Part shown: in pieces, positions 7,714-19,256 of the stretch
How the letters are laid out: each line of letters begins with the position of its first letter
Numbering within the stretch: the first letter of the stretch is position 1
NCBI RefSeq assembly: GCF_000420365.1
Contig: NZ_ATUU01000002.1
Span: 248,001-312,000, forward strand
Origin: Weissella halotolerans DSM 20190
Lineage (GTDB): Bacteria > Bacillota > Bacilli > Lactobacillales > Lactobacillaceae
Length of the DNA stretch: 64,000 nt
Reading direction: 5' to 3'
Program-made: the position numbers and the translations under genes
Notes under the pieces: generated by a model
What the model was told of the DNA's origin: nothing
What the model saw: only the letters and a program-made list of their open reading frames with translations
Database searches by the model: none

Positions 7714-8901
7714 TTATTCAAAGCCATCGGTCGTCATTGAAGCTTGATAAAGGGCCACCACATCATCAGATGTCATTGGCACATAGGCTTGTTGCTCTAA
7801 GTGACCAACCTTTACGGCCGAGTTCGCCATTGGCACAAAGTGCGTTTCTTCATTAATATCAACACCCGGCAAGGTCGTTGGAACACCTAGTGACTTCACC
7901 CAGTCATAAGTCGCTTGGATAGCCGCCTGGGCAACTTGATCATCATCACCCTTCAATCCCCAGACCTGTCGACCAAAACGAGCGAATTTAGCCTCTGTTT
8001 GCTCATTCAAGGCAAACTTCATCCAACGTGGGGTTAAAATACCTAATCCGACCCCATGCGTAATATCATAATAAGCAGATAACTCATGTTCGATTGGATG
8101 AACTGTCCAGCCGTTACGCTCACCTGTACGAACAAGCCCATTTAAGGCCATCGTGGATGCCCACATTAAGTTAGCACGTGCATCATAATTATTTGGTTCT
8201 TCAATGGCCACTGGAGCCCACTTAATAACCGCACGCATTATGCCTTCAATCATACCATCTTGAACATCAGTGCCAGTAGCTTAATCAAAGTACTGCTCGG
8301 CTAAGTGTGAGAAGATATCAATTGAACCGGCCGCCGTTTGCCAAGCCGAGACAGAATAGGTTAAGGTAGGATCCTCAAAGGAAACGGCTGGTCGATTAGG
8401 ACCGACTGTTCCTAACTTTTCATGCGTATTAGGATTTGAAATAACAGAACCATAATTCATCTCAGTACCCGTGGCCGCTAAGGTCAAGATATCGACTACT
8501 GGTAATTGATCAAGGTCGGTTCTTAGACTGGCATCTTTAACTAAATCCCAAGGGTCTCCTTCATAGTAGCGCGATGAAGCGATCACTTTGCTTGCATCAA
8601 TCACAGATCCGCCACCAATTGCCAAAATAACTTGAATATCGTGCTCTTTAACAAGGGCTTGGCCCCGACGAACTGAATCAATCTTAGGATTGGGCGCAAT
8701 ACCATTTAATTCAGTGATATCAAAGTCCTCTAAAGCCGTCATCACTTGATCATAAAGCCCACTTTTTTTAATTGAACCACCACCGTAAACCAGTAGTACC
8801 CGCTGACCAAACTGTGCAAGAACGGTCTGCAATTCTTTTTGAAAACGATTAGCACCAAAACGAATATCCGTTTGATTTTGAATCTGAAAATTTTCCATCA
8901 T
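7714..8901 (-). pseudogene. Iron-containing alcohol dehydrogenase (YqhD/BDH type) interrupted by an in-frame stop
   Basis: One reading frame of about 395 codons, split by a single TAA at 8283-8281. The upstream part encodes the nucleotide-binding domain (GGGS motifs near residues 39 and 94) and ends right after the first metal ligands Asp195 and His199. After the stop the same frame continues without a shift: ATGTDVQDG at 8280-8254, then MIEGIMRAV, and the other ligands His272 and His282. YqhD of E. coli uses Asp194, His198, His267 and His281, so the whole enzyme was intact except for one codon. The family reduces aldehydes with NADPH. The upstream half has a good ribosome binding site (AAGGTGAGG), so decay is recent, or the stop is a sequencing error. 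Confidence 0.88.
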
Positions 8902-8994
8902 AACCTCACCTTCGTATCATGTTTACTAGCCTAACCTTTGGGTGCTAGTTTACTATTTGTAAGTATAATTCGCAAGGACTAATCTTTAAATTAT

Positions 8995-9038
8995 GAAAAA
9001 AATCTCATCCTAACTCAGTTAAGTTAAGATGAGATTTT
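8995..9038 (-). terminator. Terminator of the rpoBC operon
   Basis: Minus-strand arms AATCTCATC and GATGAGATT around an 18-nt loop, followed by seven T, starting 14 bp after the rpoC stop. Confidence 0.85.
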
Positions 9039-9051
9039 AATTTATACAGCC

Positions 9052-12000
9052 TTATTCGTAAGCTTCTTCACCTGAATTACCAGAGTGCATTGACTGCTCA
9101 ATATCTGATAGAGAAACCAGGTTCTCTGCATCATCAGTGGCTACCACAGGGTCTGCAACCACTTCAGGTTGAATAGCCTGGTAAGCCTTCACACCAGTAC
9201 CAGCTGGAATCAGCTTTCCAATAATAACATTTTCCTTCAAACCAACTAATGGATCATTCTTACCGCGAATAGCAGCATCCGTCAAGACACGCGTTGTCTC
9301 TTGGAAGGAGGCAGCTGACAAGAATGAGTTGGTCTCCAATGAAGCCTTGGTAATACCAAGCAAAACTGGTCGACCAGTTGCTGGAATCTTTCCTTCGCGC
9401 AAAGGCTTAATGTTAGCTTCACGGAAATCAGCAATATCCAATAAGGTACCTGGCAACAAATCAGTCTCACCGGGATCCATTACGCGAATCTTACGCAACA
9501 TTTGCCGGGCCATAACCTCAATATGCTTATCCGAAATGGCCACACCTTGCATCCGATAAACCTTTTGCACCTGATCAACTAGGTAGTTTTCAGTTGCCAA
9601 AGTATCACGGACTTGGATCATTTCCTTTGGATCGGCAGAACCTTCATTTAAGGTCTCACCACGGTGAATGTGGTCACCTTCAGCGACTCGCATCCGGGCA
9701 GTCATTGGTAAGGTATAAATGCGTGTATCAGTTTCACCCTCAATCGTCACTTCCTTGGTCCGATCAGAAGGATTTTCTTCAATGGACTTCACTTCCCCGG
9801 TTACTTCAGAAATAATGGCACGACCCTTAGGGTTACGAGCTTCAAAGATTTCTTGCACACGAGGAAGACCTTGGGTAATATCGTTTCCGGCAACACCACC
9901 GGTATGGAAAGTCCGCATAGTCAATTGCGTTCCTGGCTCACCAATTGATTGGGCAGCCACAGTACCGACAGCCTCACCAACTTCAACCACTTCACCAGTA
10001 GCCATGTTACGGCCATAACAACGTACACAGACACCGTGTTCTGTATTACAAGTAAAGACAGAACGGATGTTAACTGTTTGCACGCCGGCTTCAACAATTT
10101 GCTTAGCCTTATCCTCAGTAATCATCTCGTTATGCTTAACAATGACTTCACCAGTAGTTGGGTCGACCACTTCCTTCTGGGCAAAACGACCCAAGATACG
10201 ATCATAAAGTGGCTCGATGACTTCGTTACCATTCATAATGGCAGCCACATCCAAACCACGATCGGTACCACAGTCCTCTTCACGGACAATAACATCTTGG
10301 GCAACATCAACCAAACGACGGGTCATATAACCAGAATCGGCGGTCTTCAAGGCCGTATCAGTCATTCCCTTACGAGCACCGTGGGTTGAGAAGAACATTT
10401 CCAAAACTGACAAGCCTTCACGGAAGTTGGCAATAATTGGCAACTCCATGATTTTACCATTAGGCGCAGCCATCAAACCACGCATACCAGCCAATTGAGA
10501 GAAGTTAGAAATATTACCACGGGCACCAGAATCAGACATCATGAAGATGTTGTTATCTGGTTCAAAATGTTCAATCAACTTTTCAGTGATATCATCCTTA
10601 GCCCGGTTCCAAATATCGATAACCCGCTCATAACGCTCTTCATCCGTAATCAAACCACGCCGGAACTGCTTGGTAACCGTAGCAACCTTATCATGAGCAG
10701 CCGCAATAATTTCAGGCTTTTCTTTCAATTCAGTGACATCGGCCACACCAACCGTCAAACCAGACTTAGTTGATTCAGCATAACCCAAATCCTTCATGCG
10801 GTCCAAAAGTAATGATGTCTCAGTAACTTTATAGATCTTGTAAACTTGGGCGATAACATCAGAAAGGTAACCCTTCTTGAAAGGTTCAAGAATTGGCGTG
10901 TTCTTGAAGTGTTCCTTTATGTTCTCACCTGGCTCGAGGAAGTACTTATCATCAATTCGAGATAAGTTAGCTTCAGTTGGTTCATTCAAGTATGGGAAGT
11001 CAACTGGCAAGATATCATTAAAGATTAACTTACCAACAGTCGTTGTCATAATCTTAGAACGTTGCTCATCAGTGAATGGCTTTTCTGCTGGGAATGAAGA
11101 CGTCTGGACCCCAATCCGGGTATGCAAGTGCACATAGCCGTTTTGTAAAGCAGTCCGGGCCTCATTAATATCCTTAAAGATCATGCCTTCACCTTCACGG
11201 TCAGCCTCTTCGGTCGTTAGGTAATAATTACCAATAACCATGTCTTGAGAAGGCGTCACAATTGGCTTTCCATCCTTAGGTGCCAAAATATGACCAGCAG
11301 CTAACATCAAGAGACGTGCTTCGGCCTGCGCCTCGTCTGACAATGGCAAATGAATGGCCATTTGGTCACCGTCAAAGTCGGCATTGTAGGCCTCAGTAAC
11401 CAAAGGATGCAAGCGCATCGCCTTACCTGAAACTAGGACTGGCTCGAAGGCTTGAATACCCAAACGATGCAAAGTAGGCGCACGGTTCAAGAGCACAGGA
11501 TGTTCTTTAACAACATCTTCCAATACATCCATCACATCATCATCGCGCCGATCAATCTTACGCTTAGCAGCCCGGATATTGCCAGCCAAGTCCCGCTTAA
11601 CTAATTCACGCATAATGAATGGACGGAATAACTCAACCGCCATGCTGACAGGTAATCCCATTTGGTTCATCTTCAAGAATGGACCAACATCAATAACTGA
11701 ACGACCTGAATAGTCAACACGCTTACCAAGTAAGTTTTGACGGAAACGGCCTTGCTTACCCTTCAGCATGTGCGAAAGTGACTTCAAAGGACGATTACCA
11801 GGACCCGTTACAGGACGACCACGACGGCCATTATCGACCAAGGCATCAACGGCTTCTTGAAGCATCCGCTTTTCGTTTTGGACAATAATACCTGGTGCAT
11901 TCAATTCTAAGAGACGCTTCAACCGGTTGTTACGGTTAATCACCCGCCGGTACAAGTCATTCAAGTCAGAAGTGGCAAAGCGACCACCTTCCAATTGAAC

Positions 12001-12723
12001 CATTGGCCGTAAGTCAGGTGGAATAACTGGCACAACATCCATGACCATCCACTCTGGCTTGTTACCAGACTTTAAAAAGGCTTCCAAGATGTCCAAACGG
12101 CGAACCGCCCGCACACGCTTTTGGCCAGTTGCTTCCCGCAACTGTGCCTTTAACTCGTCAACTTCAGTTTCCAAATCAACATCCGCTAACAAGGTTCTAA
12201 TTGCTTCAGCTCCCATACCTGCTTTAAAGGCATCACCATACTGTTGCTTTAAGTCACGATACTCACGCTCTGAAAGCAACTGTTTCTTTACTAATGGTGT
12301 GTCACCAGGGTCAGTAACAACGTATGAAGCAAAATAGATAATCTCTTCTAATGAACGTGGTGACATATCAAGTACCAAGCCCATTCGTGATGGAATGCCT
12401 TTAAAGTACCAAATATGAGACACCGGTGCAGCTAATTCAATGTGACCCATCCGCTCACGGCGAACCTTTGATGACGTTACTTCAACGCCACAACGATCAC
12501 AGACAATACCCTTATAACGAATCCGCTTGTACTTTCCACAAGCACATTCGTAATCCTTGGTTGGACCAAAGATTCGTTCATCAAACAAGCCATCTTTTTC
12601 AGGCTTAAGTGTTCGATAATTGATTGTTTCGGGCTTCTTTACTTCACCATAAGACCAGCTGCGAATCTTGTTTGGACTAGCCAAGCCAATTTGCATGCTT
12701 TCAAACTTATTGACATCAATCAA
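9052..12723 (-). CDS. rpoC: DNA-directed RNA polymerase subunit beta'
   Basis: Catalytic subunit of RNA polymerase, 1223 residues. The catalytic Mg-binding motif NADFDGD is at residues 447-453 (Asp449, Asp451, Asp453). The N-terminal zinc ribbon uses Cys60, Cys62, Cys75 and Cys78. Start is TTG at 12723, giving [10 protein letters not shown], with AAAGGGG about 8 nt upstream. Length and the compact Gram-positive trigger-loop region are typical of Lactobacillales. It follows rpoB but is separated from it by an unusually structured spacer of 146 nt. Confidence 0.99.
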   Translation of the reverse strand: MIDVNKFESMQIGLASPNKIRSWSYGEVKKPETINYRTLKPEKDGLFDERIFGPTKDYECACGKYKRIRYKGIVCDRCGVEVTSSKVRRERMGHIELAAPVSHIWYFKGIPSRMGLVLDMSPRSLEEIIYFASYVVTDPGDTPLVKKQLLSEREYRDLKQQYGDAFKAGMGAEAIRTLLADVDLETEVDELKAQLREATGQKRVRAVRRLDILEAFLKSGNKPEWMVMDVVPVIPPDLRPMVQLEGGRFATSDLNDLYRRVINRNNRLKRLLELNAPGIIVQNEKRMLQEAVDALVDNGRRGRPVTGPGNRPLKSLSHMLKGKQGRFRQNLLGKRVDYSGRSVIDVGPFLKMNQMGLPVSMAVELFRPFIMRELVKRDLAGNIRAAKRKIDRRDDDVMDVLEDVVKEHPVLLNRAPTLHRLGIQAFEPVLVSGKAMRLHPLVTEAYNADFDGDQMAIHLPLSDEAQAEARLLMLAAGHILAPKDGKPIVTPSQDMVIGNYYLTTEEADREGEGMIFKDINEARTALQNGYVHLHTRIGVQTSSFPAEKPFTDEQRSKIMTTTVGKLIFNDILPVDFPYLNEPTEANLSRIDDKYFLEPGENIKEHFKNTPILEPFKKGYLSDVIAQVYKIYKVTETSLLLDRMKDLGYAESTKSGLTVGVADVTELKEKPEIIAAAHDKVATVTKQFRRGLITDEERYERVIDIWNRAKDDITEKLIEHFEPDNNIFMMSDSGARGNISNFSQLAGMRGLMAAPNGKIMELPIIANFREGLSVLEMFFSTHGARKGMTDTALKTADSGYMTRRLVDVAQDVIVREEDCGTDRGLDVAAIMNGNEVIEPLYDRILGRFAQKEVVDPTTGEVIVKHNEMITEDKAKQIVEAGVQTVNIRSVFTCNTEHGVCVRCYGRNMATGEVVEVGEAVGTVAAQSIGEPGTQLTMRTFHTGGVAGNDITQGLPRVQEIFEARNPKGRAIISEVTGEVKSIEENPSDRTKEVTIEGETDTRIYTLPMTARMRVAEGDHIHRGETLNEGSADPKEMIQVRDTLATENYLVDQVQKVYRMQGVAISDKHIEVMARQMLRKIRVMDPGETDLLPGTLLDIADFREANIKPLREGKIPATGRPVLLGITKASLETNSFLSAASFQETTRVLTDAAIRGKNDPLVGLKENVIIGKLIPAGTGVKAYQAIQPEVVADPVVATDDAENLVSLSDIEQSMHSGNSGEEAYE

Positions 12724-12747
12724 TGGTGTGACCCCTTTCTAGGTTTC

Positions 12748-12859
12748 GTTTAGAAGTAAGTTCATCGACGCAGCTAAGCCTGTAGTGAGTAGTGATGAAG
12801 ACCTGTTCGTCGCCACTCACCACAAGCCTAGCGTATCGACTAGGCTTGCTTATCTAAAC
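12748..12859 (-). other. Predicted multi-branched RNA structure in the rpoB-rpoC spacer
   Basis: The spacer transcript can fold into a closed junction. The outer stem pairs GTTTAGATAAG (12859-12849) with CTTACTTCTAAAC (12760-12748), with a 2-nt bulge. Inside, hairpin 1 has perfect 9-bp arms CAAGCCTAG and CTAGGCTTG (12848-12823). It abuts hairpin 2, whose 15-nt arms (12822-12808 and 12797-12783) pair at 13 of 15 positions with two G-U wobbles. The remaining AGGCTTAG at 12781-12774 could also pair with the AAGCCT of hairpin 1. There is no T tract, so this is not a simple terminator. The function is unknown; processing, mRNA stability or subunit-ratio control are possibilities. Confidence 0.6.
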
Positions 12860-12869
12860 TTATATCGTG

Positions 12870-15800
12870 TTACTTTTTTTCAATATTACCATCAGACGTG
12901 ATAACCCCGTCAGCATTAGCTGACTCGTCATCCTTATTGAATTGAGCATCAACTGCTTGATCAGTAGGGGTCTTATCCTTATCTAGGTTAACCACTTCAT
13001 CTTCTTCTTCAGTATCTAAGTCACGTAACTCAATTTCTTGATGGTCAGCGTCTAAGACCTTCATGTCTAGACCTAGTGCCTGCAATTCCTTAACTAAGAC
13101 ACGGAAGGACTCAGGTACACCAGGCTTTGGAATTTGTTCACCCTTAACAATAGCTTCATAGGTCTTAACACGTCCAACCACATCATCGGACTTATACGTT
13201 AAGATTTCTTGCAAGGTATGTGCAGCTCCATAAGCTTCTAGCGCCCAAACTTCCATTTCACCAAATCGTTGGCCACCAAATTGTGCTTTACCACCCAAAG
13301 GTTGTTGGGTAACAAGTGAGTAAGGTCCAATTGAACGCGCATGAATCTTATCTTCAGCCATGTGGGCCAGTTTCATATAATACATGACTCCGACCGCAAT
13401 TCGCTTATCGAAAGGTTCACCCGTACGACCATCATAAAGCACTGACTTACCATCAGCTGGCAATCCAGCTTCCTTTAAGGCATCCCAAATATCTGTATCT
13501 CGAGCACCATCAAAGACAGGCGAAGCGATATGAATACCTAACTCACGCGCAGCCATTCCAAGGTGAAGTTCTAGTACTTGTCCGATGTTCATACGTGATG
13601 GCACACCCATTGGGGAAAGCATGATATCAATTGGCGTACCGTCAGGCATATATGGCATGTCCTCGGATGGGACAACGACTGAAACCGTACCCTTATTACC
13701 GTGACGGCCGGCCATCTTATCACCAACTTGAATCTTACGGCGCTGGGCAATGTAAACCCGAACCATCATGTTAACCCCTGGTGCTAACTCATCCCCGTTT
13801 TCACGGGTGAAGATGCGAACATCTTGGACGACACCGCCACCACCATGAGGAACCTTCAAAGAAGTATCACGTACTTCCCGTGCCTTCTCACCAAAGATTG
13901 CGTGCAAAAGACGCTCCTCAGCTGAAAGCTCAGTCACACCCTTTGGCGTTACCTTACCAACCAAAATGTCTCCATCGTGGACTTCGGCTCCCACACGAAT
14001 AATACCGCGTTCATCAAGATTCTTTAACTGATCTTCACCGGTATTTGGAATTTCACGAGTGAACTCTTCAGGTCCAAGCTTTGTATCACGTGCTTCTGAT
14101 TCATATTCTTCAATATGAATTGACGTGTAGGTATCATCACGAATTAAGCGTTCATTGATAATGATGGCATCTTCGAAGTTATAACCTTGCCAAGTCATGA
14201 AGGCAATTAATGGGTTTTGTCCCAAGGCTAATTCACCTTGCTCCATAGCTGGACCATCGGCTAGGACTTCATCAGCGTCAACCTTATCGCCAACCGCTAC
14301 AATTGGTGTTTGATTGTAGTTCTTACCAGCATTCGAACGCCGGAACTTCATCAACTTATACTTATCCAAAGAACCATCTTCACGGCGTACACGAATTTCA
14401 CGTGCATCAACGTACTCAACAGTTCCTGGATACTTAGCAATAATCGCAACACCGGCATCATGAGCAGCCTTATACTCAATACCAGTTCCTACTAAGGCAG
14501 CGTGTGGCTTAATCAGTGGCAAGGCTTGCCGCTGCATGTTAGCTCCCATCAAGGCACGGTTAGAGTCATCGTTTTCCAAGAAAGGAATAGCCGCTGTTGC
14601 GACCGCAACGATTTGCTTAGGTGACACATCCATGTAGTCAACCTGTTCAATTGGTACTTCAACGTTTTCATCACCCTTACGTGCCAAAACCGTATCAGTA
14701 GCAAAGGAACCATCATCGTTCAAGACAGAATTTCCTTGGGCTACCACAAAGTTATCTTCTTCATCAGCCATCAAGTAGTCAATCTTGTCCGTTACCTTAT
14801 GTGTATCCCAAGAGACACGTCGGTATGGCGTTTCAATAAAGCCATACCGGTTAACCCGGGCATACGTTGCTAGGGAATTAATCAACCCGATGTTAGGACC
14901 TTCAGGCGTTTCAATAGGGTCCATACGACCATAATGCGTATAGTGAACGTCTCGAACTTCATAACCGGCCCGGTCACGGGTCAAACCACCAGGACCAAGG
15001 GCTGAAAGACGACGCTTATTAGTTAATTCACCCAATGGATTGGTTTGATCCATGAATTGTGAGAGTTGTGAGGAACCAAAGAATTCCTTAACAGCTGCAA
15101 CAACAGGGCGAATATTGATCAACTGCTGTGGCGTAACAGTGTCCGGATCTTGAATTGACATCCGCTCACGAACAACTCGTTCCATCCGGCTTAAGCCAAT
15201 TCGGAAAGTGTTTTGCAACAGCTCACCAACACGACGAATACGGCGGTTACCCAAGTGGTCAATATCATCAACTGCGCCTAATCCTAGTTGTAGGTTCAAG
15301 AAGTAGTTCATGCCAGCAATAATGTCGGCAGGCTTCAATGTCCGTACTGACTCATCAAAATGACCATTACCAATCATTGGTAGTGTCTTTTCTGGATCAT
15401 TAGGATCTTGCACGAGAATGCGTTGTAGCACCATTGGCTCCGTTACAACACCTTCATCAGCTGGAATATGCGTTTCCGTCTTGAAATCATCCCGGTCAAG
15501 ATAAGGAGCTAACTTGCCCATAACTCGCTTATCAATGAGGGTACCTTTTTCAAATAAGACCTCACCTGTATCAGGATCAGCTAAAGTTTCACCTAAGGTC
15601 AAGCCCATCAAACGGGTCTTTAGTGACAACTTCTTATTGATCTTATAACGACCAACAGGAGCTAAGTCATAGCGACGAGGATCAAAGAAACGCGCAGTTA
15701 ACAAAGACCGTGATGAATCAGCAGTCTTAGGTTCACCTGGGCGTAAACGCTCATAGATATCCTTTAAGGCCTCTTCAACACGTGAATCGTTAATATCCTT

Positions 15801-16481
15801 GTGAACATCCTTATCTAGGGTCAGATTAATAGAATCATAATCCTCACCCAGAATTTGTAGGATTTCAGAATCAGATCCATAACCTAAGGACCGTACCAAC
15901 TCAGTCATTGGTAACTTACGGGTACGATCAATTCGCACGTAATCTAATCCCTTGGCATCCGTTTCAAATTCCATCCAAGCCCCACGGCTAGGAATAAAGG
16001 TCGTTCCATAAATTGGCCGGCCATTTTTATCTGGCTCTTCGGTGTAATAAACACCGGGTGACCGAACTAATTGTGAAACAATAACCCGTTCTGCTCCATT
16101 AATAATGAAGGTTCCTTGTGGGGTCATCAATGGGAAATCGCCAAAGAATACATCTTGAGACTTGATTTCGCCAGTTTCCTTATTAGTTAATCGCAAGGTC
16201 ACATGCAATGGTGCCGAATAATTTGCATCATGGTTCCGTGCCTCTTCAATTGTGTACTTAGGCTCTAAGAGCTTATAGTCCACAAATTCCAGTGACAACT
16301 TGCCTTGGAAGTCTTCGATTGGCATGATGTCCGTAAACATTTCACGCAATCCTTCATCCAAAAACCAGTTGTATGAATCCGTTTGAATTTCAATCAAGTT
16401 AGGCAAATCAAGGACTTCCTTAATTCGCGCATAACTACGACGAACACGGTGTTTACCGTATTTAACAAGCGTTCCTACCAA
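12870..16481 (-). CDS. rpoB: DNA-directed RNA polymerase subunit beta
   Basis: Beta subunit of RNA polymerase, about 1203 residues. The rifampicin-binding region is visible ([30 protein letters not shown] is split across residues near 480), as is the C-terminal [21 protein letters not shown] segment. The frame is open to an upstream ATG at 16550, but the preferred start is TTG at 16481: it yields [12 protein letters not shown], which aligns with the usual [13 protein letters not shown]-terminus, and has GTGAGG and AGGTGG just upstream. The long acidic C-terminal tail is normal for this group. It is linked to clpC rather than to rplJL, as in other lactobacilli. Confidence 0.98.
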   Translation of the reverse strand: MVGTLVKYGKHRVRRSYARIKEVLDLPNLIEIQTDSYNWFLDEGLREMFTDIMPIEDFQGKLSLEFVDYKLLEPKYTIEEARNHDANYSAPLHVTLRLTNKETGEIKSQDVFFGDFPLMTPQGTFIINGAERVIVSQLVRSPGVYYTEEPDKNGRPIYGTTFIPSRGAWMEFETDAKGLDYVRIDRTRKLPMTELVRSLGYGSDSEILQILGEDYDSINLTLDKDVHKDINDSRVEEALKDIYERLRPGEPKTADSSRSLLTARFFDPRRYDLAPVGRYKINKKLSLKTRLMGLTLGETLADPDTGEVLFEKGTLIDKRVMGKLAPYLDRDDFKTETHIPADEGVVTEPMVLQRILVQDPNDPEKTLPMIGNGHFDESVRTLKPADIIAGMNYFLNLQLGLGAVDDIDHLGNRRIRRVGELLQNTFRIGLSRMERVVRERMSIQDPDTVTPQQLINIRPVVAAVKEFFGSSQLSQFMDQTNPLGELTNKRRLSALGPGGLTRDRAGYEVRDVHYTHYGRMDPIETPEGPNIGLINSLATYARVNRYGFIETPYRRVSWDTHKVTDKIDYLMADEEDNFVVAQGNSVLNDDGSFATDTVLARKGDENVEVPIEQVDYMDVSPKQIVAVATAAIPFLENDDSNRALMGANMQRQALPLIKPHAALVGTGIEYKAAHDAGVAIIAKYPGTVEYVDAREIRVRREDGSLDKYKLMKFRRSNAGKNYNQTPIVAVGDKVDADEVLADGPAMEQGELALGQNPLIAFMTWQGYNFEDAIIINERLIRDDTYTSIHIEEYESEARDTKLGPEEFTREIPNTGEDQLKNLDERGIIRVGAEVHDGDILVGKVTPKGVTELSAEERLLHAIFGEKAREVRDTSLKVPHGGGGVVQDVRIFTRENGDELAPGVNMMVRVYIAQRRKIQVGDKMAGRHGNKGTVSVVVPSEDMPYMPDGTPIDIMLSPMGVPSRMNIGQVLELHLGMAARELGIHIASPVFDGARDTDIWDALKEAGLPADGKSVLYDGRTGEPFDKRIAVGVMYYMKLAHMAEDKIHARSIGPYSLVTQQPLGGKAQFGGQRFGEMEVWALEAYGAAHTLQEILTYKSDDVVGRVKTYEAIVKGEQIPKPGVPESFRVLVKELQALGLDMKVLDADHQEIELRDLDTEEEDEVVNLDKDKTPTDQAVDAQFNKDDESANADGVITSDGNIEKK

Positions 16482-16580
16482 GTTTTCCACCTCACTTTGA
16501 TTTGGCCAACTACGCACTCCGTTTCTTACAATTTGGTTACAAATGACCAATCCAACCGTAAAAAACTGAATTTTAAGTGC

Positions 16581-16618
16581 AAAAAAGACAACAGCATTTC
16601 AATAAAAATGCTCTTGTC
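16581..16618 (-). terminator. Attenuator-like hairpin in the rpoB leader
   Basis: In the leader transcript, GACAAGAGCATT pairs with AATGCTGTTGTC (one mismatch) around a short loop and is followed at once by six T. It looks like an intrinsic terminator placed about 65-100 nt after the rpoB promoter and about 100 nt before the start codon. A second hairpin (16656-16633; arms GGTCAGG and CCTGATC) lies upstream. GTGCAAA at 16672-16666 is complementary to TTTGCAC at 16583-16577, which overlaps the T tract and could oppose termination. Confidence 0.6.
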
Positions 16619-16688
16619 TCCTTTATGAAGCCGATCAGGGACAATATTTCCTGACCAACATTTTATTTGCACAATTAAACTAACCCTT

Positions 16689-16717
16689 ATTGTACTGCTT
16701 ATCAAAAGAAAGTGCAA
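16689..16717 (-). promoter_or_regulatory. Promoter of the rpoBC operon
   Basis: -35 TTGCAC at 16717-16712, spacer exactly 17 bp, -10 TACAAT at 16694-16689. Transcription would start near 16682, giving a leader of about 200 nt. The -35 box lies in the 3' side of the clpC terminator. Confidence 0.8.
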
Positions 16718-16740
16718 GGTCTACACCCCACACTTTCTTC
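16702..16740 (-). terminator. Terminator of the ctsR-clpC operon
   Basis: Minus-strand arms AAGAAAGTG and CACTTTCTT around a loop of about 16 nt, followed by a short T-rich stretch. It shares sequence with the -35 box of the rpoB promoter. Confidence 0.65.
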
Positions 16741-16746
16741 ATGCTG

Positions 16747-19254
16747 CTAGGCCTCAACTAAGGTTGGTTGACCAGCCCGGCTATTTTCTTTCACCCGGAT
16801 GGTCACTTCACCTTGTTTAGCCCCAATCGTAACCTGATCACCTACTGTGACATGACCAGCCAATAACTCCTCTGATAGTTTATCTTCGACCTTAGTTTGT
16901 AAAGCTCGTCGAATAGGGCGGGCTCCATATTCCGGATCAAACCCTGCCTTAGCTACCAAATCAATGGCCGCGGGTGTTAACTTCACTGTGACACCTTGTT
17001 CAGCTACCCGATTAATCAAGTCTTGCGCCATTAGTTTTACAATCTTACGTAATTCTTCCTTGCCTAAACTATGGAAGACCACTGTTTCATCCAACCGGTT
17101 GATAAACTCAGGACGGAAGGTCTGCTTGAGCGTGTCCTTAATCACAGCTTGCATAGCTTCATAATCATCCAATGGATTAATTGAACCAAAGCCAACCTTC
17201 TTTTCATCGCGTAAACGAGTAGCCCCTAAATTAGAAGTCATAATAATAATGGTATTTCTAAAGTCAACCTTGCGCCCCTTAGCATCCGTTAAATATCCAT
17301 CATCAAAGACTTGTAGCATCAAGTTATAGATATCTGGATGGGCCTTTTCCGCCTCATCTAAGAGCACTACTGAATAAGGATGGCGTCGTACCTTTTCGGT
17401 TAACTGTCCCCCTTCATCATAACCAACATAACCAGGTGCCGAACCAACTAAACGACTAGCTGAATAGGCCTCACGATATTCAGACATATCAACTCGGATT
17501 AAGTTATCTTCAGAACCAAAGACAGCTTGAGCCAAGGCCTTAGCTAACTCTGTTTTCCCGGTTCCGGTAGGACCTAAGAACATGAAGGTCCCAATCGGCC
17601 GGTTAGGACTTTTAAGCCCTGATCGAGCTCGACGAATGGCACGCGCAATCGCTGAAACCGCTTCGTCTTGGCCAATTACCCGCTGATGCAAGACCCTTTC
17701 AAGATTTAATAAACGTTCTTGTTCTGATTTTTCCATCTGTTCAAGAGGAACACCTGTTTGTTCAGCAACAATTTCGTTCACATCGTGACTCGTCATTTCT
17801 AAATCATAATGCGGTGTCTTGGCTTCTTCCGCTTGCTTTGCTTGGTAATCTCGAATCACTGCCCGCTGATCCATTTCCATTTGCCGCAAAGAAGCTGCCC
17901 TTTCAAAATCAAGACGTTCAATAGCCGTTTCTTTAGCACGTTGTATTTTCTTTAATTCATCAGTCATCAACGCTAACTCAGTCTTATGCCCAGATGCTTC
18001 AATCCGAACTTTAGCCGCTGCTTCATCCATTAAATCGATGGCCTTATCTGGTAAGTAGCGATCACTAATATACCGTTGGGACAACTTCACCGCATCCGTT
18101 ACTGCTTCGTCATGAATAGCAACCTGATGAAAGGCCTCATAACGCGGCTTCAAACCACGTAAGATAGCAACCGCTTCATCAGCACTGGGTTCATTAACCA
18201 ATACCTGAGCAAATCGACGCTCTAAGGCTGCATCTGATTCAATATACTTTTGATATTCATCAAGGGTGGTAGCGCCAATTGTCTGTAAATCTCCCCTGGC
18301 CAGGGCTGGCTTCAAAATATCGGAAGCATCAATCGCCCCTTCTGCACCACCAGCACCAATAAGCGTGTGGAGCTCATCAATGAAAAGCACTACTTTGCCA
18401 TCGTGCTGAATTTCTTCAATCACTTTTTTAACTCGATCTTCGAATTCACCACGGTATTTAGTGCCCGCAATCAGCGAACCCATGTCTAACATCATCAACC
18501 GTTTATTGGCTAAGTCTGTTGGCACCTGTCCGGCAACCATCCGTTGAGCCAGCCCCTCTGCGATGGCCGTCTTACCAACTCCAGGCTCTCCAACTAAGAC
18601 CGGATTATTTTTAGTCCGTCGAGATAGGATTTGCACAACGCGCTTAACTTCTTTATCTCGTCCAATAACGGGATCCATCTTCTGGTCACGGGCCTTTTGC
18701 GTCATATCAGTAGCTAATGAATCTAGTAATGGTGTTCCCTCTGCCTGTTGGGCCTGTTGACCACGGCGTCGGTTGAAGCCCCGGCGACGATTACGTTGCT
18801 GATTCGTAATACTAATACCCAATTTTTGTAAAATCACTCGTTGCATTTCACCTAGGTTAACGCCCAAGGCCAGTAGAATCCGTGATGACAAGATAGTGTC
18901 ATCTGCTAGCAAGGCCAATAGGAAGTGTTCAGTCCCAATTTTGGTTTGGGCCAATTCCTTAGATTGGCGACTAGCCAAGGTCAAAACATCAGCCGCTTTA
19001 GGTGAATAAGGCAAGTAGCCGTCCTCTGCCTGGCGATTCAAATTTCCGTAACCTGTAAAATTCTCAATTTCTTCTCGTACCAAATCCTCAGTTACTTGAA
19101 ACTGTTCCAAAACGCGATTAGCAATGCCATCTTTTTCCATGGTTAAAGCTAAGAGCAAATGTTCAGTCCCCACTGCCTGATGCTTAAACCGCTTTGCTTG
19201 TTCTTGCGCTAATTCTAATACTGTTTGTGCACTCTCTGTAAATTCATTATTCAT
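16747..19254 (-). CDS. clpC: ATP-dependent Clp protease ATP-binding subunit ClpC
   Basis: HSP100 unfoldase that feeds proteins into ClpP during stress. 835 residues with two Clp-N repeats in the first 145, AAA+ domain 1 with Walker A GEPGVGKT near residue 220, a UVR-like middle region ([20 protein letters not shown], near 430) and AAA+ domain 2 with Walker A GPTGTGKT near residue 550. The middle segment marks it as ClpC rather than ClpA or ClpE. It starts 2 bp after the ctsR stop, so the two genes are translationally coupled. It is expected to be repressed by CtsR through the operators upstream of ctsR. Confidence 0.98.
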   Translation of the reverse strand: MNNEFTESAQTVLELAQEQAKRFKHQAVGTEHLLLALTMEKDGIANRVLEQFQVTEDLVREEIENFTGYGNLNRQAEDGYLPYSPKAADVLTLASRQSKELAQTKIGTEHFLLALLADDTILSSRILLALGVNLGEMQRVILQKLGISITNQQRNRRRGFNRRRGQQAQQAEGTPLLDSLATDMTQKARDQKMDPVIGRDKEVKRVVQILSRRTKNNPVLVGEPGVGKTAIAEGLAQRMVAGQVPTDLANKRLMMLDMGSLIAGTKYRGEFEDRVKKVIEEIQHDGKVVLFIDELHTLIGAGGAEGAIDASDILKPALARGDLQTIGATTLDEYQKYIESDAALERRFAQVLVNEPSADEAVAILRGLKPRYEAFHQVAIHDEAVTDAVKLSQRYISDRYLPDKAIDLMDEAAAKVRIEASGHKTELALMTDELKKIQRAKETAIERLDFERAASLRQMEMDQRAVIRDYQAKQAEEAKTPHYDLEMTSHDVNEIVAEQTGVPLEQMEKSEQERLLNLERVLHQRVIGQDEAVSAIARAIRRARSGLKSPNRPIGTFMFLGPTGTGKTELAKALAQAVFGSEDNLIRVDMSEYREAYSASRLVGSAPGYVGYDEGGQLTEKVRRHPYSVVLLDEAEKAHPDIYNLMLQVFDDGYLTDAKGRKVDFRNTIIIMTSNLGATRLRDEKKVGFGSINPLDDYEAMQAVIKDTLKQTFRPEFINRLDETVVFHSLGKEELRKIVKLMAQDLINRVAEQGVTVKLTPAAIDLVAKAGFDPEYGARPIRRALQTKVEDKLSEELLAGHVTVGDQVTIGAKQGEVTIRVKENSRAGQPTLVEA

Positions 19255-19256
19255 AG

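Noticed and set aside
8281-8283. Recoding of the stop codon in the alcohol dehydrogenase gene
   Set aside because: TAA is not used for selenocysteine or pyrrolysine, and no insertion-element structure follows; a nonsense mutation is simpler.
9282-12608. Several open frames of 60-146 codons opposite or out of frame within rpoC
   Set aside because: All lie within a clearly coding gene, lack ribosome binding sites and give low-complexity translations; they are shadows of rpoC codon use.
12870-16550. Upstream ATG at 16550 as the rpoB start
   Set aside because: It would add 23 residues not found in RpoB proteins and has no ribosome binding site; the TTG at 16481 gives the family N-terminus.
16526-16717. 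A 63-codon open frame in the rpoB leader
   Set aside because: It starts inside the rpoB promoter, has no ribosome binding site, and runs through the terminator-like hairpin; composition is that of non-coding DNA.
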